Origin: Bolinopsis microptera
Lineage: Eukaryota > Ctenophora > Tentaculata > Lobata > Bolinopsidae
DNA length: 64,000 nt
Assembly (NCBI RefSeq): GCF_026151205.1
Contig: NC_087076.1
Span: forward strand, 9,214,902 to 9,278,901
Reading direction: 5' to 3'
Shown: positions 36,300 to 48,131 of the stretch, one piece after another
Numbering within the stretch: position 1 is the stretch's first letter
How the letters are laid out: each line of letters begins with the position of its first letter
The notes under the pieces: generated by a model
Databases searched by the model: none
What the model was told of the DNA's origin: nothing
The model's input: the letters and a program-made list of their open reading frames with translations, nothing else
Program-made: the position numbers and the translations under genes

Positions 36300-38060
36300 C
36301 AAGTAGGATAGGCACATACAGATCGCCAATATAAGGATGGTACGTGTGCGCGCGCGCAGTGCTGACAATAGCGTCGTATTAACCCGGGTGCACGTACAAC
36401 GTGTGCGATGCTTGGTATCTATTTGAGGGTTTATGTCTTTCAAGAAGTTTTTCGACGTTGTAAATCAGTACTACAGAATTGTGGTACAATAAGAAATTAG
36501 AAATTTTACATCTACGATTGAAATACAATTTGAATTAAACAGATTACATAAAAATATAAGTATTCTTTGTATATTATAATGAAATCTAAAAAGCCGTGGT
36601 CACACAAGGAAGCTATTAGTTTCATTTTTAGTCAGTTTTTATCGCATCAAAAATATCTGTCCGACCGAGTACTACGCCAATAAATATAGCTCTGCAATGA
36701 CACACAAACGTATAATTTCCACAACGTATAATTAACCACAACCGATAAAATGTTGTTTTAAACCCCCAACTTCACGTGGACGGCGTACACTGTTACAAAG
36801 ACTAATTTAGATTTATTGTAGAGATTTGTACTAATTTATCAATTTGAATTGCATGTATATAATTTTCATATGATTCGGTCATGAATGCTATATAAAACTT
36901 TTTACGTAAATTAAACAATAATATGTATAAATAAATATAGACATTTCATAGATGAATTACGGAGATTACAGATTGAAGTATAAATGATAACGAGATACAT
37001 AACCACTTCGTGATCGCAAGATACGGATTCATTTGCATAAATATAACATATAACAAATCCGGTGACGACACCATCTTCCTCGGACGCATCATTTCACTTC
37101 GCGTTCAGTAAGAAATAGGTTACGATCTTTCAGTCCATCATTGAATTCGTGTTTCAGTAAGAACAGGTTAGTTCTTCAGTACCAAACTATTGACTTCGTA
37201 TTCAGTAAGAAACAAAAAAAAAATTAAACGGGTTCTTTCTGCAGGACACTACGACCGGATGCTGATAAAAGTACATGTTGTCATTTGACATAATTTACCT
37301 TTTATTATGTAAATGTAGAATATATAATCTGTTATCGTAAAACAGCAATGATAATTTAGCCCCTATCACTTGATCGTGCTAATATTTATATGCGTAAGAT
37401 ACTTTTTGTTCTTTACTACTGCACGATCGGTTGAACTTGAAGTTTGGGGAGAATAGTGGACTAATAATATTTTCACAATAAAATGTATTTAATTTTAATT
37501 GCGTTGTGAGGATGTTAAACATTGAAAATGAAATGATGCGAGGATTCCTCTTTTGTGCTAATAGGACATAAAGTGTCGGTTGATCAGGAGCGAGCTTAGT
37601 GTGCAGTGTGACGCTGAAGACATTTAACAAGTATTTTCGAAAGTCTGCTAATAAAATCCTTTCACGTGACTTGTATGTTTTAAATATCCCTCAGGTTAGT
37701 GTGAGTGTGTGCAGTGCAGGAGCGACACAAACCCCCAAAACCCACAAAACAAATAACCATACAATATTAACACAACCCCTACGGGCGATTGTGACGCTCT
37801 TCGTACCTCTTAATCTCGGGTTACGTGCACTGGCAGCATAAGGGGACAGATGATTTTCATTTCAAAGTTAGCTACTTATAGCAAAGAAAGCTTGTGGATC
37901 AGAGGTTATGAAGTTGGCAAATACAGCTTACTGAATATAGGGGGCCACCACACCCGGGTAGCAAGTTTTGTGAGAATGTGCTTCAGGAGCGGAAATTAAT
38001 GTCACGACGACGTCGCAGATTGTGAGTCAGCGAGCTACATTACGACTTCTAATCGGACCT
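36300..38060. other. non-coding part of the left arm
   Basis: No gene seen. It holds a CG-alternating stretch (GTGCGCGCGCGCAG near 36347-36360) and, at about 37090-37215, two to three copies of a unit of about 55 bases built on TTCGTATTCAGTAAGAAA and TTCAGTACCA. Short open frames at 37379-37841 are unsupported; the mirror region does not keep them open. Confidence 0.5.
37090..37215. repeat. tandem repeat of about 55 bases
   Basis: TTCGCGTTCAGTAAGAAA, TTCGTGTTTCAGTAAGAA and TTCGTATTCAGTAAGAAA recur at about 52-60 base spacing. The mirror copy lies at about 55265-55400. Confidence 0.75.
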
Positions 38061-38064
38061 TACT

Positions 38065-41000
38065 TAAATAGTTAGAGGCAAGAAATTGCTGTTTATGGGT
38101 TCAATCTAGTGAACAAATTCGTAACCAAGGTTTGTTACAGGAATGTGTTGTCTATGTCAGGAACCACAAAAAAAAAAACCGTCCAGCTGAAAACTTTTGG
38201 GAAAAATTTTTATAGTATTATTCTACAGGACCATACGCCCTACCCACTAATATTGGTTATTCGGCTCCGAAGTCTTGAGATCTCCATAGGGGGTGAAATA
38301 ATGACCGCAATGGCCACATTATGGGCGGCGAATGATAGTTTCAGAAAATCGATTGGAGCTTTATTTTTGAAATAAATGGAATTTTTTGAAATTTTTCTCA
38401 TTTTTTATGAAATTTCGAAAAAAAATACACCTAATTTTGTTTAAAGATTATTTTACAATCTATTTAAAACTTATCTACAAATAACAATTACAGTTAGTCA
38501 AAAACTGTGTATTTCAGTAAAAGTACCAAGACTATTATTAATACCAGTTTATTTTAATCAAAATACCGCTGTTCTTAGTTCATATGTCTAATGTTTGCTG
38601 CAGGTTCAACCAGGCATCGTCCACAAGTGGCAAACAATTGAAGATATTTCCTACATGAACATCTGAAGTCAAACAGGCCTTTTCAACATCGACAGAAAGT
38701 TACACATATAAGGTTTCATAAATGAGACTATGGTGCATCTGGTTCGTAAGTGCACCAGGAGCCAATTTCTGCCGTAGTCAAGGGGATTCAGATCTGTCAG
38801 CGTTAAGCATGACTCAGTTATGTACTGTAAGTAAGCTCTAAGGATGTGTCCGTTGCTGAAAGCTATTGTTGGAGGTAGCCTATTCGATTGAGATCTTTTT
38901 CGCTACCATACCTCATTGTATGCTAGGAATTCAATGCAGAAAGGTCTTTTTCTTGTCACCATAAATGTACTGCCAAAGAAACAGAGGCCGCTGCATCACT
39001 AATATTTTCTTTTGATTCCTCACCGAAAGCTATGTTGCAACTGATACTTGCTCACATCAAAGGTGAGAGTTTTTTAGCACTCTTAAACCTTGCTAAATCC
39101 AATCTGTCCACTGCGCTATACACAACCTGAAATACTATGAATTAGAAGAAGTATCTCCTTTTCTTTATGATCTAGATGACTTGATATTTCTTTTCGAATT
39201 GGAATATTTACCATTATTCGTTGTTAGATAAATATCATTGTGATGGTCTACTGTTGAAATGTGTACTAACTACGACTTGAACTTTATCGCGATCCTCTGA
39301 CTTCAATTCATACATCGCCAGGAATGGACATTTCCAATGTCTTTCTTTGCTATTTTAAGTATCAGCATAGTTACAGGCTATGTCACTTCAATACCATTTA
39401 CAAGTAAAAAAGGCTTGAGATTTAAGGTCGATCAGTTCTTGTTTGTTATGTTCACTTGCTCAGGAATGTTGTTTTGAGAGGGCAGAACAAAATGTGGATT
39501 TCTTCTAACGCATTTCTTCGCACAGAACCGCTGTTACTTCCTCTTGTGCTCGTGATCTTTAGTAGAAGGCTCCTGATCATCAAAAATACAGTATAACTAC
39601 CGATTTTTAGCGGATAAGATTAAGTACTCCATTGATACCCTCACACAGAAATGTCCCACCCTTTAAGTGACGCTTTGTTGCTGATATTAGCCAACCTCCA
39701 TCTCAATGACTGTGGATCGTGATAGCTGCAAAATTTATGTGTAGATTGGTTTATCAAGAGCGGCTATATTAGTTTTCCTATCATTGATATTGATCCAAAT
39801 AGCTCATCGGCACACCGTTATACTCGTATGTTATGGATTCCTCTATTTGAAGTCTCTCTTCAGCAACCTAAAGACTAGACGGTTAAAACACTTCAACGGA
39901 TCGTGCTAACGCTTTTATTATTCTCTTTAAACTGATTTATAGTTGTGTCAAGTTCTTTACTTTACCTTTGACACTTATCTTATCGAAGAGATTGTCAAAA
40001 CCATCTAGCTCACCGTAGAAGGACAGCCCAACGGCCAAAATTCCTCGGAGTCAACTCAATCGTTCCCAGGCTGTGAGATAGACCAGTCGAAAAAGATAAT
40101 AACTTAGTCTTATCTTCGGATTCTGTAAGTCGACAGTAACTTTAATACCAAGTTAATTACATTTCAATTACATCACAGTTTTTCTTGATTGTTGACATGG
40201 TAAAGGATTCTGAGTGGATGGGCAGCTTTAGTTGGTACTATCGCTTCGATGAATTAGCTAATGAATCTCCAAAAACTGATTATTTAAGCAATTGATTCAG
40301 GGTGGCCCACCCATAACTGTGAGCGGATCTCGATTACGCATCCTTCCACTTGTTAATCACCACTAGATTTAGTGCCCTCATAATGACTCTGCTCTATGGA
40401 GAGGGTCAGTCCCACACTCCGCACTCGTGGTCGTTGTAACAAACGTGTGAAGCCAGTTTACTTTAAAGGTCTTTTAAAGGCGCCCCATACTTGACTTTAT
40501 TTCCCAATCCTGCTTCAAATACCAGTCTTAAAGCTTCTTGCATACTGTCCCTACAGCTGCTGCGAAGATAGGGCAGCATCGCAGATGCTAAGCTGATCAT
40601 AGATATCAGTAGTCGTGTCAACCTCTCTGCTCTTATGAAGTCCTTTATAGTGTTATCACTGTTTGGTAAGTATCCATAGTGCTTGATGTTCTACTGTTTT
40701 GAATACAGGTTATTTAGAAGCCAGAGTTATTTGCTATGATGATTCACTGAATAGATTATCAGGTCTAAAGTAAAACACCTCTATTTGCGTTCACAATTTC
40801 GGTTGATGTATACCTTCCATAGTCTACTAGTCATCGTCGTAACACTTTTCCTCTATAAGAATCAACAAAGAGCGGGTCGGATCAGATCGTGGCTATACAA
40901 CGCTTAATAGTAAGATCCTCCATCACGATATATGCGTTGACGTCTCCAGGATACACGAGTTTGATGAGCTCCTCTAAACCCGAGTCTGCCATGATATAGT

Positions 41001-41650
41001 TTGCAGCAAGAATAACTCGTGTGAGTGGAAGCCCTCAACCCTGACACAATAGGCATCAGTTTCCCAGTACTATTCGGTGGCTAACTCCATATGGCAAATC
41101 GAATGTGATTAGTCATCGGCTCACTGGTAGCGATAACTTTTAAAGACATTCAAAAGAGTAGCAGTACCGTCGAATAGCTGTCTGGGGGTTGGTCTTAATC
41201 GCTGTTGTTTGTTAGTTTAACTTGATATTTGTTAATTGAAGGTATTTCGAGTAAGATTTGATAAGCGTTAAAAATAATTTGGTGTATATTTTTTGTTCGA
41301 AATTTCAATAATAATTGAGAAAAAATCGAGAACAAAATTCATTTATTTCGAAATAATAGAGCACCCAATTGATCTGAAACTATCATTGCTGCATATGTGG
41401 CCAATTGCGGTCATTTTGCACCCTATGGAAGATCTAAGACCTTCGGAAGCGGAATAACCAATATTAGGGGTGGGTTATGGGTTCTGGTAGAAAAAATTAC
41501 TATAAAATTTTTTGCCCAAAAGTTTCAGCTGGACGGTTTTTTGTGGTGGTTCCGGGGACTACTGGACAACAACATTACAAGTAGACAAACATTTGTTACG
41601 AATTTGTCACAGAAAAATAACTCTTGCCCTAACTAAAAATGTATTCCAAT
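38065..41650 (-). mobile_element. 3.6-kb TIR element (left arm), candidate DNA transposon
   Basis: The ends are long inverted repeats of about 350-400 bases: 38070-38460 pairs with 41270-41645 (AAACCGTCCAGCTGAAA at 38176-38195 against TTTCAGCTGGACGGTTTTTT at 41521-41540). The pair continues out to TTAGAGGCAAGA / TCTTGCCCTAA at the edges and in to the TTTCGAA...AATACACC / GGTGTATATTTTTTG blocks. The interior is not self-complementary and carries one decayed minus-strand gene (separate entry). I could not fix a target-site duplication because of sequence noise. The same element is at 50870-54465 in the other arm. Confidence 0.8.
38590..41210 (-). pseudogene. element gene, left copy: uncharacterised family with Cys-rich C-terminus, frameshifted
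   Basis: Minus-strand fragments read in order. ADSGLEELIKLVYPGDVNAY lies near 41000-40930 and an AAAVGTVCKKL-WYLKQ segment near 40570-40510. IEQS-ML/GG-T-GR-type remnants (SIEQSHYEGT) lie near 40400. FDDQEPSTKDHEHKR is at about 39592-39540, and a PPTI...HIL segment near 38870. LDYG is near 38790, and the end reads CSCRKY...F--C-RC near 38680-38600. From memory this is the order of a large, functionally uncharacterised metazoan protein family (W-G/IEQ-LM...GG-T-GR, FDGY...TKDHEH-RR, a DAD/GCDT region, LPPT, then a C-x-CRK-x-G-x2-C-x3-C-x2-C tail). The tail may bind zinc. Frameshifts are frequent; some are probably sequence error. Confidence 0.6.
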
Positions 41651-42339
41651 GAAATCGCATATTTGGAAAGAATTAGTTACGGTAACAAGACATCGGTCGA
41701 CAGCGACTATTGTCCGACTAAGTTATCTGAAAAAGACTTTGTCACGAATTGTGTTAAAATTTCATACGACAACTTTCCAATTAGAGGACATGTTCTGAAA
41801 TGTTACTAGTCTACTTTGTTTACGTAACAATTTCCAATTTGATATATGATCTGAGTGAATCGACAATAGTTTATTTTCATTTGAGTCGATATATTGGACG
41901 AATGTTATTATATAAATCAGTTTCTGGTTTTGGTCCTTCGAGCATTGCTTGCGTCGAGGGTAAAAAATGAGTTGGTTGCGGTTTTGGATTGCGATAACTT
42001 GTTTCCCCATACCGCTCTCTTTATTTGCAACTGTAGGCTGTGATGTGATCGACAGCCCTGTTACGCTTGTTAGTGTACGGCTAGCACGATCTCCTTTTCT
42101 TCCCATGTCCTCAAAATTGTCAACACGTATCGATGGATCGGATCTCAATGGATCAAATCAGGATTAGGACAGTGGAGCCATGGGAGACCTTGGTTCGAAA
42201 ATGATACGGCCCCCAAGAGGGGTCAGATCAACCTCAATAATTAGGGACTTTATAATTAGTGATGTGATTCCTGATTCATGGATTGAATCTTTAAGTGACA
42301 CATAAATGGGGCTAGATTGGGGTAGAGTTCACATGTAAA

Positions 42340-43420
42340 TTCATGTTAAATCATAGCTGTACATTAAGAAGTAAAATGATTGACTGCTCGACATCGAAGA
42401 CAAATAGGGACGGGGAGCTCTTGCTTAAGGGGGGTTTCGTTAAGGGATGTGAGAGTACTTGCCAAAGGCATGTAAGGGGAGTGGAGCGATCAAGTGTTTT
42501 AGGTATTTATACTGGTAAGATAGAAGGTCGCTTCTATCAACAGTCATGCCTCCTTTCTAAGGTCTAAATGTTTCAGAGGATCATCAGGATGTCATACAAG
42601 TGCTTGATTCTGACAGATATATCATACACCAGGAAGAAATTGATGACAGCGTCTTCTTCTCTGCTGGTCGTTGCCAGGAGAACAAACTCTTAATGTCTGC
42701 CCACTGTTACCTCACGCTCTCACAGACCACCAACTATTTCCATTGGGACGTAAACCAGATTCGGCTACCCCACTGAGGAATCGAACTCCTTACAACGTCA
42801 TGAGGAAGGCTGCAGAACAACATCCTGTTCGGCGTATCAGAACTGATATCTGATGTCCTTCCTGTGCCTTCATCAGAAGTAACCAGACGCTATCTAGTCG
42901 AAGACTTCTCTTGAATTCTTCTTCCTCCCAGCTGCACATCTACAAGAAGAGACGAAACAATTTATCTCTTTTGTATGGGAAGAATGACATGAGATGAGAG
43001 TAGATATTTCCCCAAAGTACACCATAACATATCACCGAGGATATGTGGGTGTTCTGGAATCATTTCGCCAGTATTTTTCGGATCCAGAGCTCCCTCGGAG
43101 AGGTTTTTAAAGAGGTTTCAAAGAGGTTCATTACGAAGAATCGCCAAAGCCCTCTGTTCAAGATTATTTTCTGCTATTAAGGAACAAAGGTTGTTACAGA
43201 TTTTCATCTGGATCGGCTTGCTGTTGAAAGATCTTCCAAAAAGAAGAGGATTTCCAGCAGTCTCTGTAAACCTTTCTTCTACACGGCATACCAACAAAGA
43301 TTGAGTAATTGTTTCGCTGTTGCGAAAATACTTTAGTATTATATTGAGTAATTTGTTGTATTGAAGGTATTATATCGATTAATCGATTTAAACATTTTAT
43401 TAACATTTTATAACCTACCA
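42340..43420 (+). pseudogene. unidentified coding-like block (left arm)
   Basis: The plus strand from about 42560 reads with few stops for several hundred bases (for example VIQVLDSDRYIIHQEEIDDS, then a part with LLMSAHCYLTLSQTT, later GRLQNN and LVEDF). The mirror at 49260-50060, read on the minus strand, keeps matching pieces (NDPFHCYSLSQT, IPIDVNPIR, GRLQNN). This looks like old coding sequence, perhaps a retroelement polyprotein, but no catalytic motif is visible and I do not name it. Confidence 0.35.
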
Positions 43421-44330
43421 ATATTGTCTCAATTTCAAAACATGTTCACTCTTAATTTATGCTTCTATGTAGAGTTGTCATATTGTAATCTCCCCAATCT
43501 AGGCCCATTACAGCTCAATATATTCAATCCTTGATCAATTCAATATAGATACGAGACAAAGTTAAGTTGCAGGTTATACTTGATGACGTATATGGTAGTC
43601 AGTTTATCCTTCTGAAACCCAAGGTCTGGCAGCGTGGGTGCAACGTCACGAGATTACCGTGAGACTTGTGGAAATACGAATGTGACCGAAATTACAATTG
43701 TGATCCGAAGTCCGGACAGATGTCGCCAAAAAATTACTTCTGTCGAAAACCGCTAATTCGGCTGTCGGATAGGATCATTAGCTACTAAATTATGCATGAA
43801 AGAAAAGAATTAATCCTGCTAATACAGTGACTATTACCATATAAGGTTACTTTATGAAAAAATATACGGAATCCTATTCGTATTTCACAAGCTCCCGGGA
43901 ATGGGGGGGGGGGTTGCTGGAGACGAAGAAGTTAAATACGGGAACAAAAATCGAGCTGTTACGTGCAAGGTTGAGTTACTTATAGCTGTTATTACTTCGG
44001 TAATAGTAATACTGGAATAAAAAATAGCTTTTTACTTTTTGAAATGCCGTTTCCTTAGTTAGTTTAAATAATTCTATCTGGTTTGGTTCATTGGTCCCTT
44101 ATCAATAGTGATTCTAACCCATGTCAAAAAAAGTTGCTCAATACGTTGGTGCGAGTTGAATAAATCAATTTTCCATGATGATAATTTCATTTTCCAGTTT
44201 TACCAGTAAGTACGACATGTAAGTTTGACAAGTAAATACTCGGCTTTAGCTCGATAAGTCGAAGGGGAATATCAAAATCCCAGGAACGTTTCTCGCATTA
44301 GATGCTAAAAACCAGTCCACCCACATGTCG

Positions 44331-44975
44331 GCAGTATCTAGATTGCCCGACCCTGTCGCGGACTACGGTCCACGGACCAATGTCCACGAACAACTGTCCA
44401 CGAACACCTGTTACCGATCATGTTATAAAATGCATAATAACAGTTATACCCTGAACAAGCAAAGGTGTTGTTTCTGGGAATAGTGATTGGTTTCCAGATA
44501 AATATGACCGCCTAAGGTTATGAAATGATGGTATGAATGGTATCTTGGATGGCAATTAGTTCGATGCATAATCAATACTTGATTAGATTCAAATGTGGTC
44601 CCTTGGTTATAAATGAGTTACGAATAATATTGATTGTAGGTCAGTATAATTCCTGACATGGTTATTTCTGTCTAATGACGAAAGTTTAATGGACACACGG
44701 CCTCCTTAGTGAAGCTCGAGACTTCCTATCCAGAAAAACCTCTAAAGAGCTCCATGTTGTGTGGGTGTAACGCATCTATGTCCTGGTTCCCTGCTCGTAG
44801 GTTGATTAATCGTTTCAACAAGCTTGAACCCACCGACTTTTTTGAATTCGCGTGAGATGATGTGAACCCTGCTGGATTCAAGGGGATACTGTTATTAGCG
44901 TATATATGATTGTATAATGTTGTTTCGTGGACAGTTGTCCGCGGACAGGGTCGGGCTTAATATGATACTGCCACA
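44331..44975. mobile_element. MITE-like foldback element 1 (left arm)
   Basis: Terminal inverted repeats of about 80 bases: GCAGTATCTAGATTGCCCGA-CCCTGTCGCGGAC at 44331 and its complement TGTCCGCGGACAGGGTCGGG...ATACTGC ending at 44975. The sub-word TGTCCACGAAC is repeated inside the TIR. The interior of about 480 bases has no open frame. The mirror copy lies at 47487-48131. Confidence 0.8.
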
Positions 44976-45028
44976 TTGTTTATACTTAATTAATTTCAAT
45001 GTTCGCACAAGTTGAGTCTTGCTTTTTC

Positions 45029-45715
45029 CGATTAGTTGCAGCCAAATAGTACAGCAGTCGCAATTTAACTTTGATTCTTCTTACAGCAGGCAACTTACAA
45101 GGATCTGTGATTATTTCCGGTAGTAATCGTCTTCCGCCCGAGGTTATAAGTACATATATTTCGACTCGCGAGAGCGTACAACAGGTTTTGACTAAGAATA
45201 TCAAACAACTGAAGCTCTGTAACTTTAAAACTTTGCTTACCCCACTCTAATGTGATGTTGCTTGGACAATTTTTTGCCAAAGATGAGCCTTAGGCTACCA
45301 CAGAAGCTGAGATTATCTTGTAATAAATAGTACAGAGTTTGGTCGCGAGAGCGTTAAAAATAGGTTTTGGACCTAATTACTCGAAAAACCTGAAGTCTGT
45401 GACTTTAAAACTATGCTTCACCCAATCATGGTGATGATTTGTCATTTTCATACCTAGGTTTGATATCCTTTCTCCAATAACAAAGTGGAGATATGTGGGT
45501 TAGAAATCACGAATGCGTCACAAAGGGCGTGGTCAATTTGAGCAAGACTGCCCATATTCAGAAAGTCTTACCAAAGCCAAATATTTGTTTCCTCGGGGCG
45601 GAAAGAGGGTCACCGGAATTTATCAGAACTTGTCTAGTTGGCTGCTGTAAGAAAGAATTAAGGTAAATTGTGACACCTGCTGTAGACTATTGACTGCAAC
45701 TAATGGAAATAGTGT
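45029..45715. mobile_element. MITE-like foldback element 2 with internal direct repeats (left arm)
   Basis: Inverted ends of about 120-135 bases: 45029-45145 (CCGATTAGTTGCAGCC ... TCTTACAGCAGGCAACT ... CTTCCGCCCGAGG) against 45590-45715 (complement of CATTAGTTGCAGTC ... CTTACAGCAGCCAACTAG ... TTTCCGCCCCGAGG). Inside are two direct copies of about 80 bases starting CGCGAGAGCGT at 45167 and CGCGAGAGCGTT at 45343, each with TGAAG-TCTGTAACTTTAAA. No gene. The mirror copy lies at about 46740-47420. Confidence 0.78.
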
Positions 45716-46000
45716 AGTGGCCGATTAGTAGCCACCTTTGTTGGCTACTAGCCGATTTGCTGCCGGTTAGTAGCGTCTAGTGAACTTTTCAAGTGCCGGC
45801 TAGTGCTGCTAGAATGACGGTTTGGGACCTCGAGAATAGTAGGTCTGCTTAGAGACAAGTATTAGCCGGCTAGTGACCGACCTTGTATCACGTTATGGTT
45901 ACTAGCGGCTAGTAGCCTGTGAGTAATCGGCTTAGTGACCACTTATTAAGTGCGGTGGTAGCTGGTTTCATTGTAAAATATCTTTTAAGTGCCGTACTGT
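45715..46000. repeat. cluster of GGCTAGTAGCC-type words near the palindrome apex
   Basis: Many degenerate copies of GGCTAGTAGCC / GGCTACTAGCC, themselves short palindromes (for example 45735-45760 and 45905-45920). The mirror cluster lies at about 46490-46735. Confidence 0.7.
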
Positions 46001-46177
46001 GGCCAGATTGACTATAGAGTACCGTATAGAGGCACGTATTATAGTGGGCGCATGTATTGGGCAAACCTAATAGCCATTTCCCCATATGGGAGCATATCTT
46101 CTTAAATTGGTTCTTGGGTTGCTTCATAGATCCTATATCGGGTCATCAGATGGCTGACCACCGTGTCGCCGATGTTG

Positions 46178-46242
46178 TTGCCAGAGAACGGGAATTGAAT
46201 TAGTTATTGATGGTACTGCGCAGACGACAGAAAAAAGACATG
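46178..46242. other. apex spacer of the giant palindrome
   Basis: About 65 bases between the last pairable positions of the arms (GATGTTG at 46171-46177 with CAACTTC from 46243). It is not itself palindromic and has no open frame. I see no clear match to a long-read hairpin adapter. Confidence 0.6.
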
Positions 46243-46739
46243 CAACTTCGCGGCCAAGGGTGGTCGCCGCGTTCTGTTGACGATAGTGGTTCTAATGGAA
46301 GAACCCAAGTAACCCAAGTTAAGTAGATATGCTCCCTTATGGGAAAATGGGCGATTTAGGTTTGGCCCTATACTATGCGGTCCACTATTTATACGCCTCT
46401 ATACGGCCTCTATCATGTCTATTTGGCACTGTACGGGCACTTAAAAGATTTTTTACATGAAACCAGCTACCAACCGGCATTAATAAGTATGGTCACCGAG
46501 CACGATTTCTAACAGGTTAGCCGCTGGCTAGTTGACCATAAAAGTGGCTTCTAGGCGGTACTAGCCGGCTATTAGCTTGTCTCTAATGCGAGAACCATAC
46601 TTCTCGAGGGTCCAAAACGGCTTCCTTGAAGGATACTTGCCGGCAACTTGAAACAGTGGTCACTAGACGGCTACTAACCGGATGCTAATCAGGTAGTAGC
46701 CACAAACGTGGCTACTAATCGAGCCACGACTAGTATTTT

Positions 46740-47420
46740 CCAATTAGTTGCAGTTAAAATAGTCACAGCAGGTCACATTTAACTATAATTTTTCTTACTG
46801 CATAGGCACTAGACTATGTTCGGAGAATCATTCCGGTAGTACACCGTACTTCCGCCCGAGAAAATTTGGCTTTGTAGCTTTTTGAATTATGGGGCAGTTT
46901 GCTCCAAATTGACCACGCCTTTTGACGCTTTCGTGATTTCTAACCCACATTTCTCCACTTTGATTGAGGATAGGATATCAATTTGGGTATTGAAAATGAT
47001 CAGAATCATCAATTTTAGTCGGGTTAGAGATAGTTTTAAAGGTCTACAGACTTCAGGTTGTTGGGTATTTAGGTCCAACCTATTTTTACCTCTCGCGAGC
47101 AAAATTTATGTATTATTACAAGATATATCAGTTCTTATGGGGAGCTAAGGGCTAATCTTGGGATAATAAATGGTTCAGCATCATCACATTAAGGGGGTAG
47201 AGCTAGTTTTAAAAGTCTACAGAATTCAGGTTGTGAGTTTTAGGTAAAAACTATTTGTACGTCTCGCCGGAGTCGAAATTTATGTACTTATTACCTGGGG
47301 CGGAAGACGTTTCTACGGATTATTCTCAGATCCTTGTTAAGTTGCTGCTGTATAGGAAAGTAAATCAAACGGTAAAATTGAGACCTGCTGTTATATTTGT
47401 TTTTATTTTGCTGCAAATAA
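46740..47420. mobile_element. MITE-like foldback element 2 (right arm)
   Basis: Mirror copy of 45029-45715: inverted ends near 46735-46860 (CCAATTAGTTGCAGTT...CTTCCGCCCGAG) and 47290-47415. The internal repeats with TTTAAAG-TCTACAG-TTCAGG lie near 47030-47075 and 47205-47245. Confidence 0.75.
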
Positions 47421-47486
47421 TCGGAAAATAGCAAGACAACTTCTTTTGGAACTTTGAAGTGAAATTAATTAAGTATGAAACATGTG

Positions 47487-48131
47487 CAGTATCTAGATAG
47501 CCGACCCCTTGTCGCGGACAACTGTCCACGAACAAACTGTATACCAGATCTTATTACTGACATAATAACTGTATCATGAATCAAGCAGGTTCACATATCG
47601 CACGGTTTTTCATCAGCCGGTGGTGTCAAGGCTTATGAAACGATTAAGCAACCTTACGAGCAGGAACCGGGAATAGATGCGTTACACCAGGAGACAGGAC
47701 TTGGTGCTCTTTTGGAGGTTTTTCTGGAATAGGAAGTCTCGAGCATTCTCGAAGGAGGCGTGGGTCTCAATTAATTTCGTCCATTAGTACAGAAGGAGTA
47801 CCATGTCAAGGAATTAGACTACGTATAATCATATTATTGTAATCATTTTATTTCCACGGACCACATTTGAATCGTAATCAATAGTTTGATTATAGCTAGT
47901 CGTTAACTAATTGCATCTAGATACCATACATACCGCACAAATTTTCATAACATTTGCGGTATATGATCTGGTAACAAATCATAACTTTTCTCAAACTCCG
48001 TTGCTTGATGCAGGGGATATGTTATTTGCAGTTATACATGAAGTGTAGACAGGTGTTCAGTGGACAGTTGTGAGTGGACAGTTTCGTGGACAGTTCGTCG
48101 CGGACAGGGCTCGGGCTATTAATACTGCTCC
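47487..48131. mobile_element. MITE-like foldback element 1 (right arm)
   Basis: Mirror copy of 44331-44975. One end is AGTATCTAGATAGCCGACCC followed by TTGTCGCGGACAACTGTCCA; the other is GTGGACAGTTCGTCGCGGAC followed by AGGGCTCGGGC and ATACTGC. Confidence 0.78.

Larger units (their letters stand above)
28588..46177 (+). repeat. left arm of a giant imperfect palindrome
   Basis: Matches 46243-64000 in inverted orientation along its whole length. Paired landmarks: 28790-28870 with 63715-63795 (GGCGAAGTC...GCCCAGG / CCTGGGC...GACTTCGCC), 34381-34434 poly(A) with 58085-58140 poly(T), 36340-36380 with 56105-56150 (GCGCGCGCAGTGCTGAC), 43670-43730 with 48745-48805, and 46080-46110 with 46320-46350. 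The sum of paired coordinates drifts only from 92420 at the apex to 92588 at the window end, so the arms are colinear with many small indels. The true outer end is not visible, because the right arm runs off the window. Confidence 0.95.

Noticed and set aside
40297-40330. CAGGGTGGCCCA motif shared with the possible transposon end at 17170
   Set aside because: Here it lies inside the coding remnant of the TIR element (reads LWVGHP on the minus strand), so the match is probably chance.
46178-46242. PacBio or Nanopore hairpin adapter at the apex
   Set aside because: The spacer does not read as the adapter sequences I know; the artefact interpretation rests on the arms, not on an adapter.
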